NCBI GenBank assembly: GCA_035500275.1
Contig: DATJXI010000085.1
Location: 1-6,242 of the forward strand
DNA length: 6,242 nt
Origin: Roseiarcus sp035500275
GTDB lineage: Bacteria; Pseudomonadota; Alphaproteobacteria; Rhizobiales; Beijerinckiaceae
Direction: 5' to 3'
Of the stretch, positions 1 through 6,203 are shown one piece after another. The stretch's first letter is position 1; each line of letters starts with the position of its first letter. Under the pieces are notes generated by a model. The model worked only from the letters and a program-made list of their open reading frames with translations. It did no database searches and was not told the origin of the DNA. The position numbers were made by a program, and so were the translations under genes.

Positions 1-116
1 CATCCGACGGTGGTGTGAAGGCGCCCGAGCAGCGAAGCACGGCCGATAAGGTTCCAAATCCAGTCAAGCGGCAGTAGATTGGTCAGCGGCGGCGCGCCCA
101 GCGCCAGATCGTCCAT
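1..116 (-). CDS. N-terminal fragment of an unrecognised protein, cut by the window edge
   Basis: An open frame begins at the ATG at 116-114 and runs off the left edge after 38 codons. It starts MDDLALGAPP and continues with an aromatic, hydrophobic stretch containing LLPLDWIWNLIG and RASLLGRLH, which resembles an amphipathic or membrane-associated helix. An in-frame TGA lies 12 codons upstream with no ATG, GTG or TTG between, so this ATG is the first possible start. The frame overlaps the last 34 bases of the upstream synthase-like gene in another register, as is common in tightly packed operons. No clear Shine-Dalgarno sequence precedes it, so translation may depend on coupling. The visible part matches no family I recognise. 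In related bacteria trmFO can sit near here, but the N-terminus lacks the GGGLAG-type FAD motif TrmFO starts with. It may be a real gene or a chance frame. Confidence 0.4.
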   Translation of the reverse strand, partial: MDDLALGAPPLTNLLPLDWIWNLIGRASLLGRLHTTVG

Positions 117-949
117 TGGCGACGGATCGGCGAGATCTCGCGCGCCGGCTCAAAAGGCCTTGCAGCGTTTTGCTCCAGCTGGTCGAGGTCGAGGCTGAGC
201 GCGCCAAGCGGCGCAAAGGCTGGCAGGATGTCCTGCGGGCAGGCGTTGAGGCGCCGATCCGCTTCGGCAAGACTATCACGAGCGAGCGCGAGCATCTCCG
301 CGCAAGCGGCGAGGATGCCGCCAGTCGCGTGGCGGGCCTCGAAATCGGCGACGCGAGCGCCGTGGCGCTCGGCCACGTCGGCCGGGAAAAGAATCGGCGC
401 CCGCCCCGCCTTAGAGGGCAGCGTCGCGATCAGTCGGCGCACCGCGAACGCCATGCCGGCAGCGCCGGAGGCGTTCGCGTCGTAAAGGTCGCGACCCCCG
501 GCGGCAATGCGTGTGGCGAGCCTAAGCCGCGCGCCTTCGCTTTCCTCCGCAAACCTCTGGAACTCGGCGAGATTGAAGGGCGCGTCCGGCATGAGCTCCG
601 TCAGCTGGCCGTCGAGCATGGCTTCGAGCAAGGCGGACGGCAGGGCGAAATCCTCCATCGCCGCCCGGAGCGCTAGCGCGACCGGGCTGCCGGCCGCTTC
701 CTCGTCTCGCTCGCCGGCGACGACGCCCCGCCACCACGAGAGACGCAGCCCCGCGAGGTTCGCATCGCGCGCGCGAAAACGGGCGCGTCGGATTTCGAAG
801 TCAAAGGCGGCTAGCGTCAGAAGCGCTTCCCGCTCACGAGGACCAGCGTAGAGGGACCCGAGCCATTCGTCGTGGGCGTGCTCGCGGGCGAGCGCGGCGC
901 AATGCTTGTGAGCCTCTTCTAGAGCGCGCGGGCCGGCCGGCGCGATCAC
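83..949 (-). CDS. squalene/phytoene synthase-like protein of the NDUFAF6 type
   Basis: This 288-residue protein has the overall pattern of the squalene/phytoene synthase fold. Recognisable blocks are LRLSWWRGVV (about 68-77), FAEESEG (133-139), GMAFAVRRLIATLP (165-178) and LFPADVAERHG (187-197), and it ends in the Trp/Arg-rich RRQWTIWRWARRR. The two Asp-rich DxxxD motifs that bind Mg-diphosphate in true synthases are missing: the first region reads AAFDFEIRRAR (48-58), and the region before LFPADV has no DxxxD. It is therefore probably not a prenyl-condensing enzyme. It more closely resembles the alphaproteobacterial relatives of mitochondrial NDUFAF6, a complex I assembly factor. It starts with GTG at 949-947, overlapping the TGA of the Mth938-domain gene as GTGA, and has no Shine-Dalgarno sequence, so translation is probably coupled. 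No crt or hpn genes are nearby to suggest carotenoid or hopanoid synthesis. The fold is well supported; the assembly role is inferred. Confidence 0.88.
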   Translation of the reverse strand: MIAPAGPRALEEAHKHCAALAREHAHDEWLGSLYAGPREREALLTLAAFDFEIRRARFRARDANLAGLRLSWWRGVVAGERDEEAAGSPVALALRAAMEDFALPSALLEAMLDGQLTELMPDAPFNLAEFQRFAEESEGARLRLATRIAAGGRDLYDANASGAAGMAFAVRRLIATLPSKAGRAPILFPADVAERHGARVADFEARHATGGILAACAEMLALARDSLAEADRRLNACPQDILPAFAPLGALSLDLDQLEQNAARPFEPAREISPIRRQWTIWRWARRR

Positions 950-1344
950 GGGACGGCGATCAGCGCCGCCGCGACGCGGCGATCCTCCGCCTGCATGACG
1001 TTGTACAGGCGCAGCGCCGGGCCGGTCGCCATCGCCTCGAACCGAACGCCGGCGGCCTTCAGCGCGGCTCGCAAGCTTTCCTGAAGCCGGGCCATGTTCT
1101 CGCCCGTGCCGACGACAAGGAGTTCGATCGAGCCCGGCGCCTCGGCAATCTCCGCAAACAGCGGTGCCAGCGTCCGCTCGTCAAGCTCGTCGACCCGTTC
1201 GGCTTCCAGCGGTCTAATGCCCGCCGGGGTTGCGAGGATCGAGCCTTGGCGCCGCATTCCAGCGAAGGCGAAGGCGCGACCGCCATGCGCGACGATCGCA
1301 TGGCTGCCCGGCGCGAAGGGGGCCGGCCGGTCGCCGCCGCTCAC
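946..1344 (-). CDS. Mth938-domain protein (NDUFAF3-like, formerly DUF498)
   Basis: This 132-residue soluble protein fits the usual length of the Mth938/DUF498 family, whose mitochondrial member NDUFAF3 helps assemble respiratory complex I. Family features in order are the early FAFAGMRRQGSILATPAGIRPL (around 25-46), the central strand and turn ELLVVGTGEN (74-83), and the C-terminal signature TGPALRLYNVMQAEDRRVAAALI (about 107-129). I see no signal peptide or membrane segment, so it should be cytoplasmic or peripheral to the membrane. It starts with GTG at 1344-1342, which overlaps the TGA of secF in GTGA, and it ends in a second GTGA shared with the synthase-like gene. Neither junction has a good ribosome binding site, which suggests the three genes are translated by reinitiation. 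The family call is firm. The molecular function in bacteria is unknown to me, and a complex I role is inferred from the mitochondrial relatives. Confidence 0.9.
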   Translation of the reverse strand: MSGGDRPAPFAPGSHAIVAHGGRAFAFAGMRRQGSILATPAGIRPLEAERVDELDERTLAPLFAEIAEAPGSIELLVVGTGENMARLQESLRAALKAAGVRFEAMATGPALRLYNVMQAEDRRVAAALIAVP

Positions 1345-2321
1345 GCTTTGGCCTGGGCCTTCGCCGGCGGTCTCGCCGCTGTCTCAGCCGCGGGGACGGC
1401 GTCGCCCTCGCGATTCCGGTCGAACACGTCGGCGCGCACGCCCATGTAGATCAGCATCGGCGAGCAGATGAAGATCGAGGAATAGGTCGCGACGAAAATG
1501 CCCCAGATCATCGCCGCCGAGAACGAGCGGATGACGTGGCCGCCCAGGAAGAAGAGCGCGAGCAGGGCGAGGAACACCGTCGTCGCGGTCATGATGGTGC
1601 GCGGCAGCACTGCGTTCACGGACATGTCCACGATGTCGGCGGTGGACATGCGCTTGTACTTGCGCATCATTTCGCGGATGCGGTCGAGCACGACGACCGT
1701 CTCGTTCAAGGAGTAGCCGACGATGGTCAGGATCGCGGCGATCGACGTCTGGTTGAATTCGAGCTGGGTCACGCAGAAGAAGCCGACGGTCAGCAGAAGG
1801 TCGTGCATCGTGCCAATGATCGCCCCGACGGCGAACTGCCACTCGAAGCGGAACCAGAGATAGGTGAGGACCGCGATGATGGCGACGACGACGCCGAGCG
1901 TGCCGCTCTGCACCAGCTCGGCCGACACGCTGGGCCCGACCGAATCGACGCTGCGGAACTCGTAATCCTTCGAGAAGGCCTCGCGCACCTTGGCGATGGC
2001 CGTCTGCTCGCCTTGCTCGCCGCCCGGCTGCACGTTGATCCTGAGGAGCACGTCCGCTCCGCCGCCGATCTGCTGCACCTCGACCGGACCCAGCCCAAGG
2101 CTGTCCGCCTTTTCTCGAATTTCGGCGATGTGCGCCTCGCCGTTCTTGGCGCGAATGTCGACTTGCGTTCCGCCGGCGAAGTCGATGCCGAAATTCATGC
2201 CGACGAACAGGAACATCGCGACCGATATGATCGACAGCGTCGCCGACAGCGGGTAGCTCACGCGCCGTAAGCGCATGAATCCGAAGCGGGTGTTCTCGGG
2301 CGCGAGGCGAAGGAGTTTCAT
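1341..2321 (-). CDS. secF: protein translocase subunit SecF
   Basis: SecF pairs with SecD in the inner membrane and helps drive late steps of Sec-dependent export using the proton motive force. The 326-residue protein has the usual RND-like layout: TM1 at about 24-43, the signature GIDFAGGTQ (45-53), a periplasmic domain to about residue 140, then five clustered membrane segments from about 142 to 293. The conserved VGYSLNETVVVLDRIRE lies at 201-217, with D213 and R241 (in LPRTIMT) as likely proton-path residues by analogy with E. coli SecF. The tail after 300 is hydrophilic and Ala/Pro/Lys-rich. The ATG at 2321-2319 is preferred because the conserved basic N-terminus LRLAPENTRFGFMRLRR follows it. 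A weak AAGAG lies only one base before the ATG, so initiation may depend on coupling. The gap from secD is 34 bases, and the stop overlaps the next start. Confidence 0.97.
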   Translation of the reverse strand: MKLLRLAPENTRFGFMRLRRVSYPLSATLSIISVAMFLFVGMNFGIDFAGGTQVDIRAKNGEAHIAEIREKADSLGLGPVEVQQIGGGADVLLRINVQPGGEQGEQTAIAKVREAFSKDYEFRSVDSVGPSVSAELVQSGTLGVVVAIIAVLTYLWFRFEWQFAVGAIIGTMHDLLLTVGFFCVTQLEFNQTSIAAILTIVGYSLNETVVVLDRIREMMRKYKRMSTADIVDMSVNAVLPRTIMTATTVFLALLALFFLGGHVIRSFSAAMIWGIFVATYSSIFICSPMLIYMGVRADVFDRNREGDAVPAAETAARPPAKAQAKA

Positions 2322-2355
2322 GCTCTTATAGGTCCATGAGAGGCCGCGCCCCCGG

Positions 2356-3945
2356 TCAAATCGGGATTTTTTTCGGCCGCGCCTGGCGATACCAAAGGGC
2401 GATCATCATGCGCGTCATCGTCACCGCGGTGACGATCGAGGTGATGATGCCGAGGCCGAGCGAGACCGCGAAGCCGCGGACCGCCCCCGAACCGAAGAGG
2501 TAGAGGATGAGCGCGGCGACGAACATCGTCACGTTCGAGTCGACGATAGTCGCGAAGGCGCGCTTGAAGCCTGCGTCGAGCGCGGAAATGACGGACCGGC
2601 CAAGATGCGCCTCCTCGCGAATGCGCTCATAAATAAGCACGTTTGAGTCGACGGCCATGCCGATGGTGAACACGATGCCGGCGATGCCGGGCAGAGTCAG
2701 CGTCGCGCCAAGCAGCGCCATCGAGGCGAATATGAGAAGGATATGCACGGCGAGCGCAAGGTCGGCGAAAACGCCGAAAATGCCGTAGGTCGTAATCATG
2801 TAGATGACGACGAGCAGGCCGCCGACATAGGCCGCGCGCTTGCCCGCGTCGATCGAATCCTGCCCGAGCCCGGGGCCAACGGTCCGCTCCTCGACAACGG
2901 TGAGCTTGGCCGGCAGCGCGCCGGCGCGCAAGAGGATCGCGAGGCTGTTGGCCTCGTCCACGGTGAAATTGCCGGTGATCTGCCCCGTTCCGCCGGTGAT
3001 CGGCGAGCGGATGACGGGCGCGGAGATCACCTTGCCGTCGAGGACGATGGCGAACGGTCGCCCCACGTTTTCCGACGTCACCTGCCCAAATTTTTGCCCG
3101 CCGCGCAGGTTGAAGCGGAAGGTGACGTCCGGCTCGCCGGTCTGCTGGTCGAAGCTCTGCTGCGCGTCCACGAGGTCGGCGCCGTCGACCATGATACGTT
3201 TCTGCACCTGAATCGTGCCGCCGCCCTTCTGCATGGGCAGCGTCTCGACCTCATTCGGCGGATCGCCCGGGTCGGCGACGAGCTGGAAATCGAGTTTCGC
3301 CGTCTGCCCAATGATCTGCTTGAGCTTGGTCGTGTCCTGAAGGCCCGGCACTTCAATGAGGATGCGATTCGAGCCCTGCCGCGCGATGACGGTCTCCTTT
3401 GTGCCCATCGCGTTGATGCGCCGGTTCAGGACTTCGATCGACTGCGAAATGGCGTGACGGACCTTGTCGGCGATCGCGGCGTCGGTCGGCGTCAGCTGGA
3501 CGCCGGCGTCGGTCTCGGTGACGTTGAGGGTGCGGTTGTTGCCGCCGGAGAGCGGGCCGCCGATCGGTTGGCTCAAGGATTGCAGGAGCGCGTAAGCCTT
3601 GTCGCGCTCGGCCGGGTCGGCGATACGCACGAGCACGCCCTGCGGCTGGGTCGCGATGCCCCCGGAAAGGGCGATCTTACCCTCGCGCATCTTCTGGCGG
3701 ACGTCATCGCGCAGCGCCTCGACCTGCGTCTTGACGACCGACGCTTGGTCAACCTGCATGAGCATGTAAGCCCCGCCCTGGAGGTCGAGGCCAAGCACGA
3801 TCTGGCGGACCGGGATCAAGCTCGGCAGCCGGGCGGCGAGCGAATCCACCACCTGGACCGGCATGAAGCTCGGAATGATGAGCAGGATCGCCGCAACCAC
3901 GAGGGCGATGACGGAGGCCAATTTCCAGCGGGCGAAACGAAGCAT
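2356..3945 (-). CDS. secD: protein translocase subunit SecD
   Basis: SecD works with SecF, and usually YajC, behind SecYEG to pull proteins out of the channel on the periplasmic side. The 529-residue product has TM1 at about 9-28, the signature LGLDLQGG (51-58), a large periplasmic P1 domain to about 350, the conserved RAGALPAKL (340-348) and GPGLGQDSI (357-365), then five membrane segments at about 371-512. TM4 carries GMAVDSNVLIYERIREE (429-445). D433 matches the aspartate implicated in proton coupling in other SecDs (E. coli D519). The ATG at 3945-3943 is chosen because MLRFARWKL directly precedes TM1. The frame stays open upstream to 4257, but that extension is Arg/Ala/Gly-rich and overlaps yajC out of frame, so it is not a real N-terminus. 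An AAAGAG lies 5 bases before the ATG as a modest ribosome binding site. The gap from yajC is 44 bases with no terminator seen. Confidence 0.97.
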   Translation of the reverse strand: MLRFARWKLASVIALVVAAILLIIPSFMPVQVVDSLAARLPSLIPVRQIVLGLDLQGGAYMLMQVDQASVVKTQVEALRDDVRQKMREGKIALSGGIATQPQGVLVRIADPAERDKAYALLQSLSQPIGGPLSGGNNRTLNVTETDAGVQLTPTDAAIADKVRHAISQSIEVLNRRINAMGTKETVIARQGSNRILIEVPGLQDTTKLKQIIGQTAKLDFQLVADPGDPPNEVETLPMQKGGGTIQVQKRIMVDGADLVDAQQSFDQQTGEPDVTFRFNLRGGQKFGQVTSENVGRPFAIVLDGKVISAPVIRSPITGGTGQITGNFTVDEANSLAILLRAGALPAKLTVVEERTVGPGLGQDSIDAGKRAAYVGGLLVVIYMITTYGIFGVFADLALAVHILLIFASMALLGATLTLPGIAGIVFTIGMAVDSNVLIYERIREEAHLGRSVISALDAGFKRAFATIVDSNVTMFVAALILYLFGSGAVRGFAVSLGLGIITSIVTAVTMTRMMIALWYRQARPKKIPI

Positions 3946-3989
3946 GAGGCTCTTTATATCTTTGGCGCCGCGCCGTCTTGATGGCGGCC

Positions 3990-4370
3990 TTAAGCGTTCG
4001 ACGCGTCCTTCTTGGCCGGCGGCGACTTCGGCGGCGCCGTGTCCTTGACCGGCTCGCTCTTGGCGCGCACCTCGGCGATGCCCGACCGCGCCAGCCGCAC
4101 CTTCACGTTCGGCGCGATTTCGAACTCCACCTCTTTGTCGTCGACCGATTTCAAGACTTTCCCAATGATGCCGCCGGTCGTGACAACGATGTCGCCGCGG
4201 CGCGCCCCCTGGACCATCTCCCGCTGCTCGCGCGCGCGACGCTGCTGCGGCCGCCACAGCACAAAATAGACAATGGCGATCATCGCCACGATCGGCACGA
4301 GCTGGATGAACGTTTCGTTCACCCCGAGCGCGGCGCCGGCAGTCTGAGCATAGGCGGCGGCAATCAGCAC
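3990..4370 (-). CDS. yajC: preprotein translocase accessory subunit YajC
   Basis: YajC is a small single-span inner-membrane protein associated with SecDF. This 126-residue protein has the typical features: a short N-terminus MLIAAAYAQTAG, one membrane helix at about 20-38, the hallmark YFVLWRPQQRR (35-45), and the cytoplasmic VTTGGIIGKV (63-72). It ends in a Pro/Lys-rich tail (PPKSPPAKK). It starts with GTG at 4370-4368. No in-frame ATG lies nearby, and an in-frame TAA lies upstream, beyond a stretch with no ATG, GTG or TTG. A GGAG ribosome binding site (plus-strand ctcc at 4380-4383) sits 9 bases upstream, which supports this start. It is the first gene of the yajC-secD-secF operon, with a likely promoter around 4428-4457. 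The usual family length is about 100-130 residues, so the protein is complete. Confidence 0.96.
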   Translation of the reverse strand: MLIAAAYAQTAGAALGVNETFIQLVPIVAMIAIVYFVLWRPQQRRAREQREMVQGARRGDIVVTTGGIIGKVLKSVDDKEVEFEIAPNVKVRLARSGIAEVRAKSEPVKDTAPPKSPPAKKDASNA

Positions 4371-4427
4371 GAAAACAGGCTCCGCGACGCGAAAGCGCGC
4401 CGTTCTTCGGGGTTAGGAAAGGCGAGG

Positions 4428-4457
4428 CTTATATAACCCCCCTCCCCCCGAAAGCAA
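4428..4457 (-). promoter_or_regulatory. putative sigma-70-type promoter for yajC-secDF
   Basis: Reading the minus strand, TTGCTT at 4457-4452 resembles a -35 box. The AT-rich TTATATAA at 4436-4429 offers -10 candidates: TATATA (4435-4430, spacer 16) or TATAAG (4433-4428, spacer 18). The spacer is a striking G-run (CGGGGGGAGGGGG). Transcription would start near 4421, leaving a leader of about 50 bases before the yajC GTG. It is one of the few AT-rich islands in the gap and lies in the right place. Consensus match alone in GC-rich DNA is weak proof. Confidence 0.45.
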
Positions 4458-4501
4458 CGCTGCAGACGTGGGTGAAGGCGGGCGGTTTTGGCCGAACTCC
4501 G

Positions 4502-4517
4502 GGCGGCGAAGGCCGCC
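4502..4517 (-). other. small GC hairpin downstream of the MscS-family gene
   Basis: The minus strand reads GGCGGC-CTTC-GCCGCC, a perfect 6-bp stem with a 4-base loop, about 50 bases after the channel gene's stop and upstream of the yajC promoter. It is positioned as a terminator between the two transcription units would be. No T-run follows, so it does not fit a classical intrinsic terminator. It may be a weak or Rho-assisted stop, or chance in GC-rich DNA. Confidence 0.3.
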
Positions 4518-4562
4518 AATCCCACGTCAACTGTGCGGTGAGGCTCGGACTATCGGGCTCGC

Positions 4563-4576
4563 CCGGGTTCACCCGG
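4563..4576 (-). other. hairpin with the MscS-family stop codon in its loop
   Basis: The minus strand reads CCGGG-TGAA-CCCGG, a 5-bp perfect GC stem whose loop contains the TGA stop of the channel gene. No T-run follows. It could protect the mRNA 3' end or be chance. It is noted because it is the only symmetric element exactly at the gene end. Confidence 0.25.
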
Positions 4577-6203
4577 CTTCGGATTTCGCCTCAGCGGGCT
4601 TCGCCTCGGCGCCCTTCGGCAGTTCGACGTGGCCGGTCGTCCGATTGACGATGACGTTCTTCCAGATGCTGTCGTTGGGCACGATCTTCTCGAATCCGTC
4701 ATCCGTGCGGATATACGTGCTGAAGATGGATACGCGCGAGACCTTGCCCTCGATGTCGCCGCCGACCTCGACCTGATCGCCGACGTCGAACGGCTTGAAC
4801 ACCATGATGAGGATGCCGCTTGCGAAGTTGCTCAGCGTGCCCTGCAGCGCGAAGGCGACGACGAAGCCCGCAGCGCCGATCACTGCGAGCAGCGGCGCCA
4901 AGTTCACCTCGAGCGCCGACAGCCCGAGGAGCACCCCGAGCGCGACAATGATGCGCCCGGAACTGACGACGACGAAGTCGCGCAGCAATTGCGAAGCGAA
5001 ACGACCCCCGCTCATCACTCTGCGCAGGATCGCCCGGACGATCCAGGCCGCGACAATCGACCCGAGAATGTAGCCAACGAAGATCGCCAGATTGCGCGCC
5101 CACCTGAGCCCGCCCTCGTCGGCGGTGAGCCAGGCCTTGAGTCTCGCCCAGGTCGCGGCCTGATCCGAAACGTCAACTTTGATGCCGCCGATCGAAGCGA
5201 TGTAGAGGCGATAGGTCTTAGGATCGCCGCCCTTTTGCTCCCATTTGTCCAACACGACCTTCAAGCGGTCGACGAGGGCCGTGCGCTCGCTCATCAGCTG
5301 CGTGCTGTAGTCGACCAGCTGAACTTTGACGTCCGTCTTGGCGGCGGTCGCTTCCTTTGTCTTCTCGGCGAGTTGTTCGGCCCCTTTCGAGGTTTGGCCG
5401 GCCGCCATGGGGGATGCCGCGCCAGCGGCGGAATCGGCCGTCTGAGCCAGCGACTTGACCTGCGTCGTCGTCGCGGCTTCCTTTTCGCTCGCTGCGACGA
5501 CCTTCTCGACCCTCGCTTCGTCTTGTTCGCCTTCAGATGTTTTCGCTGCTTTTTCCGCCGCCTTTTGCAAGAGGTCCTGGTCGCTCGCCGACGCAACGGC
5601 CGAGCCGGAATCTGTTGCAGGGGCGGGCGGAGGCGCGGCGTCCGCCTGTTTGGCCATCGCCTCGGTTGTCGCCTCGGCCTTCTTCTCTTCCTTGGCAGTC
5701 TCCTTGCTGGCCGCATCCACCGTCTTGGCGAGAGTCTTCTGGGCTTCCGCAACGCGCTGGGTGGCCGCCTCCTTGTCCTTCTTTGAGGCCGACTTGTCGG
5801 CGGCTTTCGCCTCCTCGGTCGCCTTCGCAAGCTCGGCGGCCGCGGCCTTCTGTTTCTCCAACTGCGCGATTTCGCGATTCTTGCGACGGACGTTCAACTC
5901 GGCGACCGAGATCTCGCGCTCCTTGGCGCGCAATAGCGCGAACCAGCCTTTCGCCTCGGTCTCGATCTCGTCTTTCGTCACCGGCGCGAGCAGGAGCTCC
6001 AGATCTTCAAGCGCGATCTGGGGGTCCTTGGTCGTGACCGGCTCAGGCTCCTTGGCCGGCGGAGCATCCTTGCTCGTGGCCGGCGCGGCGGCGGCAGGCC
6101 TCGCCTCATCCGTGGCGAAACCCCACGATGACGGTCCAGTGATCAAAGCAAGTGTTAACCCGGCGACGGCCGTGAATCGGATTGTCAGTTTGTGCCTGAT
6201 CAA
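4569..6203 (-). CDS. MscS-family mechanosensitive channel protein, lacking the C-terminal vestibule
   Basis: MscS proteins open under membrane tension and release solutes during osmotic downshock. This 544-residue protein begins with a signal peptide (basic RHKLTIR, hydrophobic core to about 22, likely cleavage after WGFA at 30). A Pro/Ala linker follows, then a coiled-coil-prone Ala/Lys/Glu-rich region (about 78-290) and a small conserved-looking segment (about 298-368). Membrane helices lie at about 369-395 and 412-429. The pore helix follows, with GAAGFVVAFALQGTLSNFASG (443-463) and KPFDVGD (470-476). The beta domain (to about 522) is present, but only some 20 residues follow, rich in Lys/Ala/Glu, so the alpha/beta cytoplasmic cage of E. 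coli MscS is absent. The start is TTG at 6203-6201 with GGAG 12 bases upstream; the signal peptide supports it. The frame stays open to the right edge, so an earlier start outside the window is possible. It is probably a separate transcription unit from yajC. Confidence 0.9.
   Translation of the reverse strand: MIRHKLTIRFTAVAGLTLALITGPSSWGFATDEARPAAAAPATSKDAPPAKEPEPVTTKDPQIALEDLELLLAPVTKDEIETEAKGWFALLRAKEREISVAELNVRRKNREIAQLEKQKAAAAELAKATEEAKAADKSASKKDKEAATQRVAEAQKTLAKTVDAASKETAKEEKKAEATTEAMAKQADAAPPPAPATDSGSAVASASDQDLLQKAAEKAAKTSEGEQDEARVEKVVAASEKEAATTTQVKSLAQTADSAAGAASPMAAGQTSKGAEQLAEKTKEATAAKTDVKVQLVDYSTQLMSERTALVDRLKVVLDKWEQKGGDPKTYRLYIASIGGIKVDVSDQAATWARLKAWLTADEGGLRWARNLAIFVGYILGSIVAAWIVRAILRRVMSGGRFASQLLRDFVVVSSGRIIVALGVLLGLSALEVNLAPLLAVIGAAGFVVAFALQGTLSNFASGILIMVFKPFDVGDQVEVGGDIEGKVSRVSIFSTYIRTDDGFEKIVPNDSIWKNVIVNRTTGHVELPKGAEAKPAEAKSEAG

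Noticed and set aside
83..116. Possible frameshift joining the synthase-like gene to the frame that runs off the left edge
   Set aside because: The synthase-like protein already has full family length and a typical Trp/Arg-rich end, so a separate overlapping gene is more likely.
1230..2270. Long plus-strand open frame of 346 codons opposite secF
   Set aside because: It lies antisense to unmistakable secF sequence; its His/Asp/Arg-rich product is typical of the mirror of a GC-rich gene.
2326..2337. Three-codon ATG-GAC-CTA-TAA just upstream of secF, as a leader ORF
   Set aside because: Too short to separate from chance, with no ribosome binding site or regulatory structure nearby.
2743..3981. 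Long plus-strand open frame of 412 codons opposite secD
   Set aside because: Antisense to clear secD; no family features and biased His/Asp/Arg composition.
3946..3989. Terminator between yajC and secD
   Set aside because: The GC-rich bases contain only imperfect self-complementarity and no T-run; the genes are expected to be cotranscribed.
3946..4257. N-terminal extension of secD by 104 residues to 4257
   Set aside because: The extension is Arg/Ala/Gly-rich, overlaps yajC in another frame, and the natural SecD N-terminus (MLRFARWKL then TM1) begins at 3945.
4629..5786. Plus-strand open frame of 385 codons opposite the MscS-family gene
   Set aside because: Shadow of the Ala/Lys/Glu-rich coding sequence; the product is Arg/Gly/Leu-rich without recognisable domains.
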